In this document: positions 1 to 9,235 of the stretch, one piece after another
How positions within the stretch are numbered: the stretch's first letter is position 1
How the letters are laid out: each line of letters starts with the position of its first letter
Assembly (NCBI RefSeq): GCF_037076465.1
Contig: NZ_AP028908.1
Coordinates: forward strand, 2,666,001-2,730,000
From: Pectobacterium araliae
Lineage (GTDB): Bacteria; Pseudomonadota; Gammaproteobacteria; Enterobacterales; Enterobacteriaceae
Reading direction: 5' to 3'
DNA length: 64,000 bases
Made by a program: the position numbers and the translations under genes
Notes under the pieces: generated by a model
The model's database searches: none
Seen by the model: only the letters and a program-made list of their open reading frames with translations
Told to the model about the DNA's origin: nothing

Positions 1-120
1 CGTCAGACGATCGGCGTAATTAGTCGCCGTATCGCCCGTGAATCCATTTTTCTTCAATGCTTCCAGAAAATTAAGCACCGGCTGCACTAGCCCGGGAGAT
101 TGCGTGATCTGTGGGATCAT
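1..120 (-). CDS. ydiJ: YdiJ FAD-linked oxidoreductase, N-terminal 40 residues only
   Basis: This is the 5' end of a gene that runs off the left edge. The 40 visible residues begin MIPQITQSPGLVQPVLNFLE and contain GFTGDTATNYADRLT, which matches the start of E. coli YdiJ, a large FAD-binding and iron-sulfur oxidoreductase linked to 2-hydroxyglutarate oxidation. The catalytic domains lie outside the window. It is divergent from ydiK, as in E. coli. The start is the ATG at 118-120 on the minus strand. Confidence 0.9.
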   Translation of the reverse strand, partial: MIPQITQSPGLVQPVLNFLEALKKNGFTGDTATNYADRLT

Positions 121-219
121 TATTTTTTGACCCTGTCCGTACATGATGTGTTTGCCAATATGTCGTGATATGCCTGGTATAGCCGCCCTTTCATCGGGGA
201 CATCACGTTTTATCACATT

Positions 220-235
220 TCGCAATCGTGTGCGC
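220..235. promoter_or_regulatory. Candidate PurR operator upstream of ydiK
   Basis: The sequence TCGCAATCGTGTGCGC matches 12 of 16 positions of the PurR consensus ACGCAAACGTTTGCGT and has the central CG. It lies between divergent ydiJ and ydiK. From memory, ydiK is a predicted PurR target in enterobacteria. The assignment is an inference from the motif. Confidence 0.5.
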
Positions 236-406
236 TCCCAGAACGGCAAAAACATACAGCATGTTGGCTAACCGCGGTTTCGCCAACAAAATGTTCAACG
301 GACTGTCAAAACACCCTGAAATATCTCATGATGACGTAGTGACTATGCCATGCCGCCTAAACTGCCCCACCTTCAGCCTTTTCTTTTGCTATTGAGGAAC
401 GATTCG

Positions 407-1525
407 TTGAGCAAATATTCTCAGCCACCACGATTTGATCTGGCCAGAAACCTGTTCAGTCTGGTGTTTATTACCATCATGATTATTGCCTGCTTTTGGG
501 TGGTACAACCTTTTATTCTGGGATTTGCCTGGGCATGTATGGTGGTGATTGCCACCTGGCCGATGCTGATCAAATTTCAAGCGCTACTCTGGGGGCGACG
601 CTCTCTGGCGGTGCTTGTCATGACGCTGCTACTCATCTTGCTATTTATTGTGCCGATTGCCGTTCTCGTCAGTAGCGTGGTGGATAATAGCTCGGCACTA
701 ATGAGCTGGGGAGCCAGGCAGGAAAACTTTTCGCCACCGACGCTGGAGTGGCTGACATCCATTCCTTTAGTGGGAGAGAAGTTATTCAACAGTTGGCAGA
801 CGCTGTTGCAAAGCGGCGGCAGCGGTTTGTTCGCCAAGGTGCAACCTTATTTTGGTAAAACCGCGACCTGGCTGGTGGCACAGGCTGCGCATATCGGCCG
901 TTTTCTGATGCACTGCTCTCTGATGCTGATCTTCAGCGCCCTGCTCTATTACAAGGGTGAAGCCGTTGCGAAGGCTGTGCGACATTTCGCTATTCGGCTG
1001 GGACAAGAGCGCGGCGATGCCGCGGTGATCCTGGCAGCACAGTCAATTCGTGCCGTCGCACTGGGCGTGGTGGTAACGGCCATCGTGCAATCGGTGTTAG
1101 GCGGAGTCGGTCTGGGGCTATCCGGGCTCCCTTACACCACACTATTAACCGTTCTGATGTTTCTGTGTTGTCTGGCGCAGTTGGGGCCACTTCTGGTATT
1201 GATTCCTGCAATTATCTGGCTGTATTGGACGGGTGATACCACCTGTGGCACCATCCTGCTGGTATGGAGCTGTTTCGTTGGCACCATTGATAACATTATT
1301 CGCCCAGTATTAATCAGAATGGGGGCCGATCTTCCTATGTTGCTGATTCTTTCAGGCGTGATTGGCGGGTTGTTGGCCTTTGGCATGATTGGGATATTTA
1401 TTGGTCCAGTCGTCCTCGCCGTTTCCTACCGTCTGTTGTTTGCCTGGATGCGCGAAATCCCCGAACCACAGGGAATCCTCTCCGTTAACACCATCAGTAC
1501 ATCGAATAAAGAGTCATCGCAGTAA
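407..1525 (+). CDS. ydiK: YdiK, AI-2E/PerM-family inner-membrane transporter
   Basis: A multi-pass inner-membrane protein of the AI-2E exporter (UPF0118/PerM) family, with about eight hydrophobic segments. The block VVQPFILGFAWA near the N-terminus and LYWTGDTT followed by RPVLIRMGADLP near the C-terminus are characteristic of YdiK. Its substrate is not firmly known. The chosen start is TTG at 407, preceded by GAGGA at 394-398 and giving 372 residues, close to the 370 of E. coli YdiK. An ATG at 350 would add 19 residues without a good ribosome-binding site. It is followed by the rprA small RNA as in E. coli. Confidence 0.88.
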   Translation: MSKYSQPPRFDLARNLFSLVFITIMIIACFWVVQPFILGFAWACMVVIATWPMLIKFQALLWGRRSLAVLVMTLLLILLFIVPIAVLVSSVVDNSSALMSWGARQENFSPPTLEWLTSIPLVGEKLFNSWQTLLQSGGSGLFAKVQPYFGKTATWLVAQAAHIGRFLMHCSLMLIFSALLYYKGEAVAKAVRHFAIRLGQERGDAAVILAAQSIRAVALGVVVTAIVQSVLGGVGLGLSGLPYTTLLTVLMFLCCLAQLGPLLVLIPAIIWLYWTGDTTCGTILLVWSCFVGTIDNIIRPVLIRMGADLPMLLILSGVIGGLLAFGMIGIFIGPVVLAVSYRLLFAWMREIPEPQGILSVNTISTSNKESSQ

Positions 1526-1655
1526 GCACCGTATTTTCATCCCGTGGGTGGTGCTTACCACCCACCTGTTCCTCACGTTCAATCCTGCTTCGTCGTCGTC
1601 ACGCCTTTATATCTTGTCCAATAGGTAAAAATAGCTAATGATTACCCCTCTATTC

Positions 1656-1672
1656 TTAGGGATTAATCCTAA
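1656..1672. promoter_or_regulatory. Distal palindrome resembling an Rcs box
   Basis: TTAGGGATTAATCCTAA is a near-perfect inverted repeat about 150 bp upstream of rprA. Its TTAGG/CCTAA arms resemble half of the RcsAB box. It may be a second Rcs site, but the distance makes this uncertain. Confidence 0.3.
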
Positions 1673-1758
1673 AAATTTTGATATCATTCCTCTAATGCAC
1701 CAGTATTATTGACAATGTAAAAACACTGAGAGGTCGATTCTTAAAAGATGATTAACTA

Positions 1759-1773
1759 TTAGGATGATTCTTA
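1759..1773. promoter_or_regulatory. RcsB/RcsAB box upstream of rprA
   Basis: TTAGGATGATTCTTA reads TAAGAATCATCCTAA on the other strand, very close to the RcsAB box TAAGAATATTCCTA. It lies just upstream of the expected -35 of rprA, the position used by activator RcsB. The words GATTCTTAA at 1736-1744 and 1766-1774 repeat with a 30 bp period, on the same DNA face. rprA is a classic RcsB target in E. coli. Confidence 0.65.
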
Positions 1774-1809
1774 ATGACGAAATAAGGCATTATCCATAGG
1801 ATAAATACC

Positions 1810-1918
1810 GGAGCTAGCATTAACCTACTGTTTGTCAATAAGGTTTCCTCCTCGTCAGAGCTAGTAACGAATTGCTGTGTGTAGTCTTTGCCCATCCCCT
1901 GAGATGGGCTTTTTTTTC
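1810..1918 (+). ncRNA. rprA: RprA, Hfq-dependent small RNA activating rpoS
   Basis: The 3' half contains ACGAATTGCTGTGTGTAG followed by TCTTTGCCCATC, and the terminator stem GCCCATC/GATGGGC with a U tract. This is nearly identical to E. coli RprA. The location between ydiK and ppsA is also conserved. The 5' half (about 1810-1860) has diverged strongly. The 5' end is inferred from a TAGGAT-like -10 at 1797-1802 and the known length of about 106 nt. RprA opens the rpoS leader and links envelope stress (Rcs) to the general stress response. Confidence 0.88.
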
Positions 1919-2009
1919 CTTTCATTTATCTACCATTCCATTGCGCCTTATCCCTTTTTTGTTACTCTCCTGTCAGCAAACCCTCAGTTCCATTTTTCAG
2001 GAGTTTTTC

Positions 2010-3056
2010 ATGATGCCTCTCGCCGCGAAGAGATTATTACTCTGTGGCTTATTCAGCCTTCTGGCAGCCTGCGATAATTCAACACCGACAGCAGAGCGTC
2101 CTTTATTAACCATTGAAGGTAAAACGATGGGGACGTTCTACAGCGTAAAAATTAGTGGCACTGTCAGCGAAGATAAGACACAACTGCAACGGGAAATTGA
2201 TGCGCTGCTGGAGCAGGCTAATAACGAGATTTCCACCTACCGTAATGATTCCGTGCTGTCGCGTTTTAATCAGCACCGAGGGATGGATCTCCATCCCATC
2301 AGCAATGGCATGGCTGATATCATTCTGACCGCATTCCGTATCGGTAACGCCACGCACGGTGCAATGGACATCACCGTCGGCCCACTGGTTAACCTCTGGG
2401 GATTCGGCCCGCAGAAGCAGCCCACGCGAATTCCCAGCCAACAGCAGATCGATGTAGCACGGGAAAATATCGGGCTTAATCATCTGCACCTGCTCAGTAC
2501 AGAACGAGGGGAATGGATTCAGAAAGATCTCCCGGATTTGTATATCGATCTCTCCACGCTGGGTGAAGGGTACGGTGCAGACATTCTCGCACAGCTTATG
2601 ATGCGTAAAGGGATCACCAATTATCTGGTTTCTGTCGGCGGCGCAATTTCCAGCCGAGGGGTAAACGCAGAGGGAACACCGTGGCGCGTGGCGATCCAAA
2701 AGCCAACCGATCAGGAAAATGCAGCACAGGCGGCAGTGAATTTGCAGGGTTATGCGATCAGTACCTCCGGCAGCTATCGGAATTACTTTGAGGAAGACAG
2801 CAAGCGCTATTCTCACGTTATCGATCCCGAAACAGGAAGGCCGATTACTCATCAGCTGGTTTCTGCGACCGTGATTGCGCCAACCGCGCTGGAAGCCGAT
2901 GGCTGGGATACGGGTTTAATGGTGTTGGGAACGGAGAAGGCGTTGAAGCTGGCGGAACAGCAGGGGTTGGCGGTTTATCTGATTACCAAAACGGATAAGG
3001 GCTTTAGCGCAGTGATGACGCCACAGTTCAAATCCTTCCTGATTGCGGCACAGTAA
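2010..3056 (+). CDS. apbE: ApbE-family FAD:protein FMN transferase, lipoprotein
   Basis: ApbE attaches FMN from FAD to threonine residues of flavoproteins such as RnfG and NqrC. The protein has 348 residues with a lipoprotein signal ending LLAAC (lipobox Cys about residue 18), so it is probably anchored in the periplasm. Family motifs are visible: GKTMGTFYSVK, DLSTLGEGYGAD, VSVGGAISSRG, SHVIDPETGRP and ALEADGWDTGLMVLG, the latter in the metal/FAD-binding part. The ATG at 2010 has CAGGAG about 7 bp upstream. Starting further upstream would run through the rprA terminator. No partner flavoprotein gene lies nearby. Confidence 0.88.
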   Translation: MMPLAAKRLLLCGLFSLLAACDNSTPTAERPLLTIEGKTMGTFYSVKISGTVSEDKTQLQREIDALLEQANNEISTYRNDSVLSRFNQHRGMDLHPISNGMADIILTAFRIGNATHGAMDITVGPLVNLWGFGPQKQPTRIPSQQQIDVARENIGLNHLHLLSTERGEWIQKDLPDLYIDLSTLGEGYGADILAQLMMRKGITNYLVSVGGAISSRGVNAEGTPWRVAIQKPTDQENAAQAAVNLQGYAISTSGSYRNYFEEDSKRYSHVIDPETGRPITHQLVSATVIAPTALEADGWDTGLMVLGTEKALKLAEQQGLAVYLITKTDKGFSAVMTPQFKSFLIAAQ

Positions 3057-3113
3057 GAAACCCCAAGGCCAACGGCAGCCCCATCGTGATAAGAGCGAGA
3101 TACACGGGGCGAC

Positions 3114-3151
3114 CACGGAGTGAGGTATCCCTGCGGGAACCTCACTCCGTG
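3114..3151. terminator. Long near-perfect hairpin between convergent apbE and ppsA
   Basis: CACGGAGTGAGGT (3114-3126) is exactly inverted as ACCTCACTCCGTG (3139-3151). The middle also pairs as TCCC-TGC-GGGA, giving about 17 base pairs with a single bulged base. There is only a short T run after it (3152-3154), so it may be a bidirectional terminator or a dispersed repeat element. No second copy was noticed in the window. Confidence 0.6.
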
Positions 3152-3228
3152 TTTCCCCTAAAATCTGACATCGCTGGCGACCGTGACCGCTCGCTAACTA
3201 CCGAGCGTCATGGCATCCACAGTACGGA

Positions 3229-5607
3229 TTACTTGTGCTCAGCCAGATTCAGCCAGGTTTGCACCACGGTATCTGGGTTAAGCGACAGGCTATCGATGCC
3301 CTGCTCCATCAGCCAGATCGCAAAATCCTCGTGATCTGACGGGCCTTGACCGCAAATACCGACGTATTTACCCTGTTTCTTAGCCGCTTTAATCGCCATC
3401 GACAGCAGCGCCTTCACCGCATCGTTGCGTTCATCAAACAGTGACGATACCACGCCAGAGTCACGATCCAGACCCAGCGCTAACTGCGTCATGTCGTTTG
3501 AACCGATGGAGAAACCATCAAAGTGTTGCAGGAATTCATCGGCCAACAGCGCATTGGACGGAATCTCGCACATCATGATAATTTTCAGGCCGTCTTCGCC
3601 ACGGCGCAGACCCTGACTTGCCAGCTCGGCAATCACCGCTTCCGCTTGCGCCACGGTACGAACAAACGGGATCATGATCTCGACGTTCTTCAGCCCCATC
3701 ACGTTGCGCACGCGTTTGACCGCTTCACACTCCAGTGCAAAACAGGCTTTGAAGTCTGGCGATACGTAGCGGCCAGCACCGCGGAAGCCCAGCATCGGGT
3801 TTTCTTCCTCCGGCTCATAGCGCTCGCCGCCGACCAGATTGGCGTATTCGTTCGATTTAAAATCTGACAAACGGACGATGACACGCTTCGGCGAGAATGC
3901 CGCTGCCAGCGTCGCGATCCCTTCCACCAGACGACCTACGTAGAATTCCACCGGATCGTCATAACCCTGCATCAGCGCTTTAATTTCGCGTTGCAGTTCA
4001 GGAGTTTGCTGATCGAATTCCAGCAGCGCACGCGGGTGCACGCCAATCATGCGGTTGATGATGAATTCCAGACGCGCCAGACCGACGCCATCGTTTGGCA
4101 AGCAGGCGAAATCAAACGCGCGGTCGGGGTTACCCACGTTCATCATGATTTTCAGCGGCAATGCAGGCATTTCATCAATTTGTGAACTCTTCACAGAGAA
4201 GTCCAACAGATCCTGATACACATAACCGGTGTCGCCTTCCGCACAGGAGACCGTCACTTTCTGCCCTTTGCGCAAACGTTCGGTCGCATCGCCACAGCCC
4301 ACGACAGCTGGGATGCCCAGCTCGCGTGCGATAATCGCCGCGTGACAGGTACGTCCGCCGCGATTGGTCACAATCGCCGCCGCTTTCTTCATGATCGGTT
4401 CCCAGTCTGGGTCGGTCATGTCCGTCACCAGCACGTCGCCCGCGTTGATCAGGTGCATCTCGCTGATGTCCTGAATCACTTTGACTTCACCCGCGCCGAT
4501 ACGGTGGCCGATCGCACGACCTTCTACCAGCACCGTGCCGCTCGCTGGCAGGTGATAACGCTCCATAACCTGACCGTTGGAGCGTACCGTTTCTGGACGT
4601 GCCTGCACGATATAGAGTTTGCCGGTGTGGCCATCTTTCGCCCACTCGATGTCCATCGGGCGCCCATAGTGTTTCTCAATCAGCAGTGCCTGACGCGCCA
4701 GCGCCTGCACTTCATCATCCGTCAGGCTAAAACGCGCCGTTTGTTCTGATGGCACATCTTCAATCCGTACCTGCTTGCCATGTTCATGACTCGCGGCATA
4801 CACCATACGGATTTTTTTCGATCCCATGTTACGGCGCACGATAGCAGGCTTGTTGTTCTGTAAGGTCGGCTTATGAACATAGAATTCGTCGGGGTTCACC
4901 GCCCCTTGCACCACCATTTCACCCAAACCGTAAGCCGAGGTGATGAATACCACCTGATCAAAACCGGATTCGGTATCGATGGTGAACATCACGCCTGCGG
5001 AAGCCAGATCGGAACGCACCATACGCTGTACACCCGCCGACAGCGCCACACCACGGTGGTCATACCCCTGATGTACGCGATAGGAGATCGCGCGATCGTT
5101 AAACAGCGACGCAAATACGTGTTTCACCGCGACCATTACCGCGTCAATACCCTGCACGTTCAGGAAGGTTTCCTGCTGGCCTGCAAAGGACGCATCCGGC
5201 ATATCTTCCGCCGTGGCAGAAGAACGCACCGCAAATGACGCCTCTTTTTCACCATCAGCCAGTTGCTGATAGGCATCACTGATTGCCTTCTCCAGCGCTG
5301 GCTGGAACGGCGTATCAATAATCCATTGGCGAATCTGCGCGCCCGCGCTGGCCAACTGGCTCAGGTCGTCAATATCGGTGCGATCGAGCAGCTCATAAAT
5401 GCGCTGGTTGATCCCGCTTTGATTAAGAAAATCATTAAACGCCTGCGCCGTTGTCGCAAAACCGTTGGGAACGGCTACGCCCAAATCTGAAAGGTTGGTG
5501 ATCATTTCACCCAAAGAGGCATTTTTGCCCCCTACCCTTTCAACATCGTGCATACCGAGCTGGTTATACCAAAGGACATTACGCAAATCAGGGCCGTTAT
5601 TGGACAT
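3229..5607 (-). CDS. ppsA: Phosphoenolpyruvate synthase
   Basis: Converts pyruvate, ATP and water to PEP, AMP and phosphate for growth on three-carbon compounds. The 792 residues equal the E. coli length. The order is the ATP-grasp domain, the swivelling phosphohistidine domain with [15 protein letters not shown] (catalytic His about 421, and the regulatory Thr two residues before it), and the PEP/pyruvate-binding TIM barrel ending [11 protein letters not shown]. The start is the ATG at 5605-5607, preceded by AAGGA. A longer reading from 5628 adds seven unconserved residues. It is divergent from ppsR, whose product switches this enzyme off and on. Confidence 0.97.
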   Translation of the reverse strand: MSNNGPDLRNVLWYNQLGMHDVERVGGKNASLGEMITNLSDLGVAVPNGFATTAQAFNDFLNQSGINQRIYELLDRTDIDDLSQLASAGAQIRQWIIDTPFQPALEKAISDAYQQLADGEKEASFAVRSSATAEDMPDASFAGQQETFLNVQGIDAVMVAVKHVFASLFNDRAISYRVHQGYDHRGVALSAGVQRMVRSDLASAGVMFTIDTESGFDQVVFITSAYGLGEMVVQGAVNPDEFYVHKPTLQNNKPAIVRRNMGSKKIRMVYAASHEHGKQVRIEDVPSEQTARFSLTDDEVQALARQALLIEKHYGRPMDIEWAKDGHTGKLYIVQARPETVRSNGQVMERYHLPASGTVLVEGRAIGHRIGAGEVKVIQDISEMHLINAGDVLVTDMTDPDWEPIMKKAAAIVTNRGGRTCHAAIIARELGIPAVVGCGDATERLRKGQKVTVSCAEGDTGYVYQDLLDFSVKSSQIDEMPALPLKIMMNVGNPDRAFDFACLPNDGVGLARLEFIINRMIGVHPRALLEFDQQTPELQREIKALMQGYDDPVEFYVGRLVEGIATLAAAFSPKRVIVRLSDFKSNEYANLVGGERYEPEEENPMLGFRGAGRYVSPDFKACFALECEAVKRVRNVMGLKNVEIMIPFVRTVAQAEAVIAELASQGLRRGEDGLKIIMMCEIPSNALLADEFLQHFDGFSIGSNDMTQLALGLDRDSGVVSSLFDERNDAVKALLSMAIKAAKKQGKYVGICGQGPSDHEDFAIWLMEQGIDSLSLNPDTVVQTWLNLAEHK

Positions 5608-5708
5608 CGAAAATAATCCTTTCTGCATACAATTAGGGTATGAAAGAGTTCGGTTGAGAATCGCCTCAACGCAATCAGGTTAGCATAGCGTTTTGATGAA
5701 CATGGACA

Positions 5709-5722
5709 GGTGAATCGATCAA
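5709..5722. promoter_or_regulatory. Cra (FruR) operator upstream of ppsA
   Basis: GGTGAATCGATCAA fits the Cra consensus RSTGAAWCSNTHHW at every position. It lies about 100 bp upstream of the ppsA start. Cra activates ppsA in E. coli under gluconeogenic conditions, so the site and its role agree. The rest of the 299 bp ppsA-ppsR gap is AT-rich and shows no further clear motif. Confidence 0.7.
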
Positions 5723-5906
5723 CCTATGAAAAAAAACTGATTTCATGGCGAATGATTGCCTAATGCGGTAAAAATCCAATATCGTAGAAGATTAGTATTC
5801 TTTATCATAAAGATAATGAAATGGCGTTTTAATAAAAGTATTCACAAAACACAATTTTTGACGAGATTAACGTGTTGAACTGTCGGAAATATCATCAGGA
5901 GGTTAT

Positions 5907-6728
5907 GTGGAAAGAAGCGTATTTTATGTCTCGGACGGTACGGCGATTACGGCTGAAGTATTGGGTCATGCCGTCTTATCCCAATTCCCCGTCAACACGG
6001 TTAGCTATACCTTGCCCTTCGTTGAAAGTGAAGCCCGCGCTAAAGCGGTGTGCGAACAAATCAATACGTTGTATCAGCAAACCGGTGTTCGCCCACTGGT
6101 GTTTTATTCCATCGTCACCCCCACCGTTCGTAACATTATTACCAGCAGCGACGGGTTTTGTCAGGATATTGTACAAGCGCTGGTTGCGCCCTTGCAGGAA
6201 GAATTAAATATTCCTCCGACGCCCGTTGCTAACCGCACTCACGGTTTGACTGCCAATAATCTGGGCAAATACGACGCGCGTATCGCGGCTATCGACTACA
6301 CGCTGGCACACGATGACGGTATTTCGCTGCGCAATCTCGATCAGGCTCAGGTTATTTTGCTCGGCGTGTCACGCTGCGGTAAAACACCGACTAGCCTGTA
6401 TCTGGCGATGCAGTTCGGTATTCGTGCCGCTAACTATCCTTTTATTGCTGATGATATGGATAACTTACGCCTGCCTGACGCGTTGAAGCCTTTCCAGCAC
6501 AAGCTATTTGGGCTCACCATTGATGCCGAACGGCTGGCAGCCATTCGGGAAGAGCGCCGGGGCAATAGCCGCTATGCGTCGTTGCGCCAGTGCCGCATGG
6601 AGCTCAGCGAAGTTGAAGCGCTATTTCGCAAGCATCAGATTAAATATCTCAATACCACCAATTATTCCGTTGAGGAAATTTCCGCCAAAATTATCGATAT
6701 CCTCGGCATGAGCCGAAGAATGTACTAG
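5907..6728 (+). CDS. ppsR: PpsR, bifunctional PEP synthase kinase/phosphorylase
   Basis: PpsR inactivates PpsA by ADP-dependent phosphorylation of a threonine and reactivates it by phosphate-dependent phosphorolysis. The 273 residues show the DUF299 family signature, including [12 protein letters not shown] at the N-terminus, the nucleotide-binding loop [11 protein letters not shown] about residue 152, and the conserved ending ILGMSRRMY. The start is GTG at 5907 with AGGAGG at 5897-5902, a strong but unusually close ribosome-binding site (4 bp). An ATG at 5905 is in the wrong frame. It is divergent from its target ppsA. Confidence 0.95.
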   Translation: MERSVFYVSDGTAITAEVLGHAVLSQFPVNTVSYTLPFVESEARAKAVCEQINTLYQQTGVRPLVFYSIVTPTVRNIITSSDGFCQDIVQALVAPLQEELNIPPTPVANRTHGLTANNLGKYDARIAAIDYTLAHDDGISLRNLDQAQVILLGVSRCGKTPTSLYLAMQFGIRAANYPFIADDMDNLRLPDALKPFQHKLFGLTIDAERLAAIREERRGNSRYASLRQCRMELSEVEALFRKHQIKYLNTTNYSVEEISAKIIDILGMSRRMY

Positions 6729-6732
6729 TACA
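6721..6732. promoter_or_regulatory. Perfect palindrome at the ppsR stop codon
   Basis: TGTACTAGTACA is a 12 bp perfect palindrome that overlaps the TAG stop of ppsR. Its ACTAGT core matches half of the TrpR operator, and aroH is TrpR-repressed in E. coli. However, the full TrpR site has two CTAG words and only one is present, and it sits about 190 bp upstream of aroH. It is a weak operator candidate. Confidence 0.25.
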
Positions 6733-6920
6733 TAATGGATTCTTTGGCCTAATATGGTTGTAATGTGTGCTATTTCGTTTATTGTGTGCACCATCACTTC
6801 CCGGCATTTCGCCGCTGCGAAGCAACCCATTTAGTCGGAAACATTGCCTGAAAATACCGCCATATCCACGTTTTTTCGATGACAACCAATTTTCGGCTTG
6901 ACCGTATTTAGAGACAAAAC

Positions 6921-7967
6921 ATGCTACAAACAGATGAACTGCGGAGCGCGCGCATCGAGAGTCTGGTTACGCCCCAAACGTTACTTTCCAGACTCCCAAT
7001 TTCCCCTGACGTTGCCGAAAATGTGTCCTCATCACGCAAAAAAATTGAAGCGATTCTCTCCGGCCACGATCCCCGTTTACTCGTCGTGATTGGCCCGTGT
7101 TCCATCCATGACACCGACAGCGCATTAGATTATGCACGCCGTCTGGCTGCGCTACGCACGCAGTATCAGGATCGGTTGGAAATCGTCATGCGCACCTACT
7201 TTGAAAAACCGCGCACGGTCGTAGGTTGGAAAGGGCTGATTTCCGATCCTGCGCTTAATGGCACGTTTCAGGTGAATGAAGGGCTGGAGATTGCGCGCCG
7301 CCTGCTGCTAGGCGTCAACCAGCTTGGATTGCCGACCGCCACAGAATTCCTCGATATGGTCACCGGTCAATATATTGCCGACCTGATTAGCTGGGGGGCG
7401 ATTGGCGCAAGAACCACCGAAAGCCAGATCCACCGCGAAATGGCCTCTGCACTGTCTTGCCCTGTCGGCTTCAAAAACGGGACAGACGGCAATACGCGTA
7501 TCGCTGTCGATGCGATCCGTGCCGCGCGTGCCCAGCACATGTTTCTCTCGCCGGATAAGCAGGGTTTCATGTCCGTCTACAAAACCCAGGGCAATCCGTT
7601 TGGCCACATTATTATGCGTGGCGGGAAAAAGCCGAATTATCATGCGGAAGATATCGCCGCCGCTTGTGCGCATCTCAGCGAATTTTCTCTGCCCGAGCAT
7701 CTGGTGATCGATTTCAGCCATGCTAACTGTCAGAAACAACATCGCCGTCAGCTCGACGTTGCCGATAATATTTGCCAGCAAATTCGCGCGGGTTCACGCG
7801 CCATTGCGGGCATCATGGCGGAAAGTTTCTTAATCGAAGGCAACCAGTCAGCCATTAATCCTCTGGCATTGACGTATGGGCAATCCATTACCGATCCTTG
7901 CCTGAGCTGGCAGGATACCGAAACGCTGTTGGCGCGTTTGGCAAGCGCCGTCGACAGTCGTTTTTAA
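6921..7967 (+). CDS. aroH: DAHP synthase, tryptophan-sensitive type
   Basis: First enzyme of the shikimate pathway, condensing PEP and erythrose 4-phosphate to DAHP. The 348 residues equal E. coli AroH. Family motifs include VVIGPCSIHD about residue 56, MRTYFEKPRTVVGWKG, GAIGARTTESQIHRE, KNGTDG and DFSHANCQKQHRRQ, which hold the metal and substrate residues. Of the three DAHP synthases, the opening DELRSARIESLVTP is typical of AroH, the isoenzyme inhibited by tryptophan. The isoenzyme call therefore rests on overall similarity. It follows ppsR, whose pathway supplies PEP. Confidence 0.92.
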   Translation: MLQTDELRSARIESLVTPQTLLSRLPISPDVAENVSSSRKKIEAILSGHDPRLLVVIGPCSIHDTDSALDYARRLAALRTQYQDRLEIVMRTYFEKPRTVVGWKGLISDPALNGTFQVNEGLEIARRLLLGVNQLGLPTATEFLDMVTGQYIADLISWGAIGARTTESQIHREMASALSCPVGFKNGTDGNTRIAVDAIRAARAQHMFLSPDKQGFMSVYKTQGNPFGHIIMRGGKKPNYHAEDIAAACAHLSEFSLPEHLVIDFSHANCQKQHRRQLDVADNICQQIRAGSRAIAGIMAESFLIEGNQSAINPLALTYGQSITDPCLSWQDTETLLARLASAVDSRF

Positions 7968-7977
7968 CACAATACGC

Positions 7978-8016
7978 GCTGGCACATGCCTTCTCCGGTA
8001 CGGTGCCAGCCGTTTT
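7978..8016 (+). terminator. Rho-independent terminator after aroH
   Basis: GCTGGCAC (7978-7985) pairs with GTGCCAGC (8003-8010). Smaller inner pairing GCC/GGT is possible, and CGTTTTCCTT follows. It lies 10 bp beyond the aroH stop and separates aroH from the heme operon. Confidence 0.6.
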
Positions 8017-8127
8017 CCTTCTTTCCAGCCACCTTTCCCGCTATCTCGCCGCGCCTAAATTCCGATCTCGATTCCCCTTATTCCACTTATTAAGAAAACT
8101 TCACTTGAGGTTGCGTTTTTGTTACAT

Positions 8128-8155
8128 GAAAATGATTCTCATTCATTGCTATAAT
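8128..8155 (+). promoter_or_regulatory. Fur box and -10 of the hmuSTUV promoter
   Basis: GAAAATGATTCTCATTCAT (8128-8146) resembles the 19 bp Fur consensus GATAATGATAATCATTATC. A TATAAT -10 follows directly at 8150-8155. A Fur box overlapping the promoter fits iron-repressed expression of heme uptake genes. Confidence 0.72.
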
Positions 8156-8182
8156 TTCTACGACAACGATTAAGGGAACCCG

Positions 8183-9235
8183 ATGCAGACGTCTATTTAC
8201 CAACAATACCTCCAGGCTAAAGTTGAGCATCCGCGTAAATACGCGCGTGATTTGGCAGCGCTACTCGGCATCAGCGAAGCGGAGCTGACGCACGCCCGTG
8301 TTGAACACGATGCGCAGCGCCTACAGGGTGACGCCAAAGTGTGGCTCAGTGCACTGGAGCAGGTTGGTAATACCAAGTCGATCACCCGCAACGAGTACGC
8401 CGTGCATGAACATACCGGCTACTATCAAAATCAGACGCTGGATGGACATGCCGGTCTTATCCTCAACCCGCGCGAGTTGGATCTGCGTTTGTTCCTTTCT
8501 CAATGGGCTTCCGCCTTTGCGCTGCGTGAAAATACCGCACGCGGTGAGCGCCAGAGCATTCAATTTTTCGATCATCAAGGTGATGCCATTCTGAAGGTCT
8601 ACACGACCGACACCACGGACATGAACGCCTGGCAGCTATTCGTTGAGAAATTTACCAGCAGCGACAACCCCGCGTTGGCACTTCGTCCGGCAGGCAACAA
8701 CGCCGCAGCCGAGCAGGTCGTTGCCCATAATCCTCAGTTTGAAGCAGACTGGCGTGCGATGACGGACGTACATGACTTCTTCATCCTGCTCAAGCGTTAC
8801 AATCTGACACGTCAGCAGGCATTTAACTCGGTCGCTGACGATTTGGCCTACCGTGTAGAAAACGATGCACTGTCACAGATTCTGTTTGCCGCACGTGAAG
8901 ATCAGAACGAGATCATGGTATTTGTCGGTAACCGTGGCTGTGTGCAAATCTTCACCGGGACGCTTGAGCGTGTAGAGCGTATGGAGCAGCATGCGGAATG
9001 GATTAACATCTTTAATAAAGATTTCACCCTGCATCTGATTGAAGGCGCGATCGCAGAAAGTTGGATCACGCGTAAACCGACAGCCGACGGTATTGTGACC
9101 AGCCTCGAACTCTATGCCGCAGACGGCTCTCAAATTGCACAACTCTTTGGGCAACGTACCGAAGGCACGCCGGAACAACAGCAGTGGCGCGACCAGATCG
9201 ATGCCCTGAAACCGCATAAGGATCTCGCCGCATGA
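8183..9235 (+). CDS. hmuS: HmuS/HemS heme-handling (hemin-degrading) protein
   Basis: Cytosolic heme-binding protein of the HemS/ChuS/HmuS family, which traffics or breaks down imported heme. The 350 residues are the usual length and show the two-fold repeat of the family, each half with an FxxxW/G and a GNRG-type turn ([12 protein letters not shown] about residue 250, [13 protein letters not shown]). RBS AAGGGAA precedes the ATG at 8183. It is the first gene of the operon, and its last four bases overlap hmuT (ATGA), so the genes are translationally coupled. Whether this copy degrades heme or only shuttles it cannot be told from sequence. Confidence 0.92.
   Translation: MQTSIYQQYLQAKVEHPRKYARDLAALLGISEAELTHARVEHDAQRLQGDAKVWLSALEQVGNTKSITRNEYAVHEHTGYYQNQTLDGHAGLILNPRELDLRLFLSQWASAFALRENTARGERQSIQFFDHQGDAILKVYTTDTTDMNAWQLFVEKFTSSDNPALALRPAGNNAAAEQVVAHNPQFEADWRAMTDVHDFFILLKRYNLTRQQAFNSVADDLAYRVENDALSQILFAAREDQNEIMVFVGNRGCVQIFTGTLERVERMEQHAEWINIFNKDFTLHLIEGAIAESWITRKPTADGIVTSLELYAADGSQIAQLFGQRTEGTPEQQQWRDQIDALKPHKDLAA

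Noticed and set aside
2106..2852. 248-codon minus-strand frame inside apbE
   Set aside because: It is antisense to a well-conserved ApbE domain, lacks a good RBS, and has no recognisable domain.
7308..7781. 157-codon minus-strand frame inside aroH
   Set aside because: Fully antisense to the conserved DAHP synthase, no motif or RBS.
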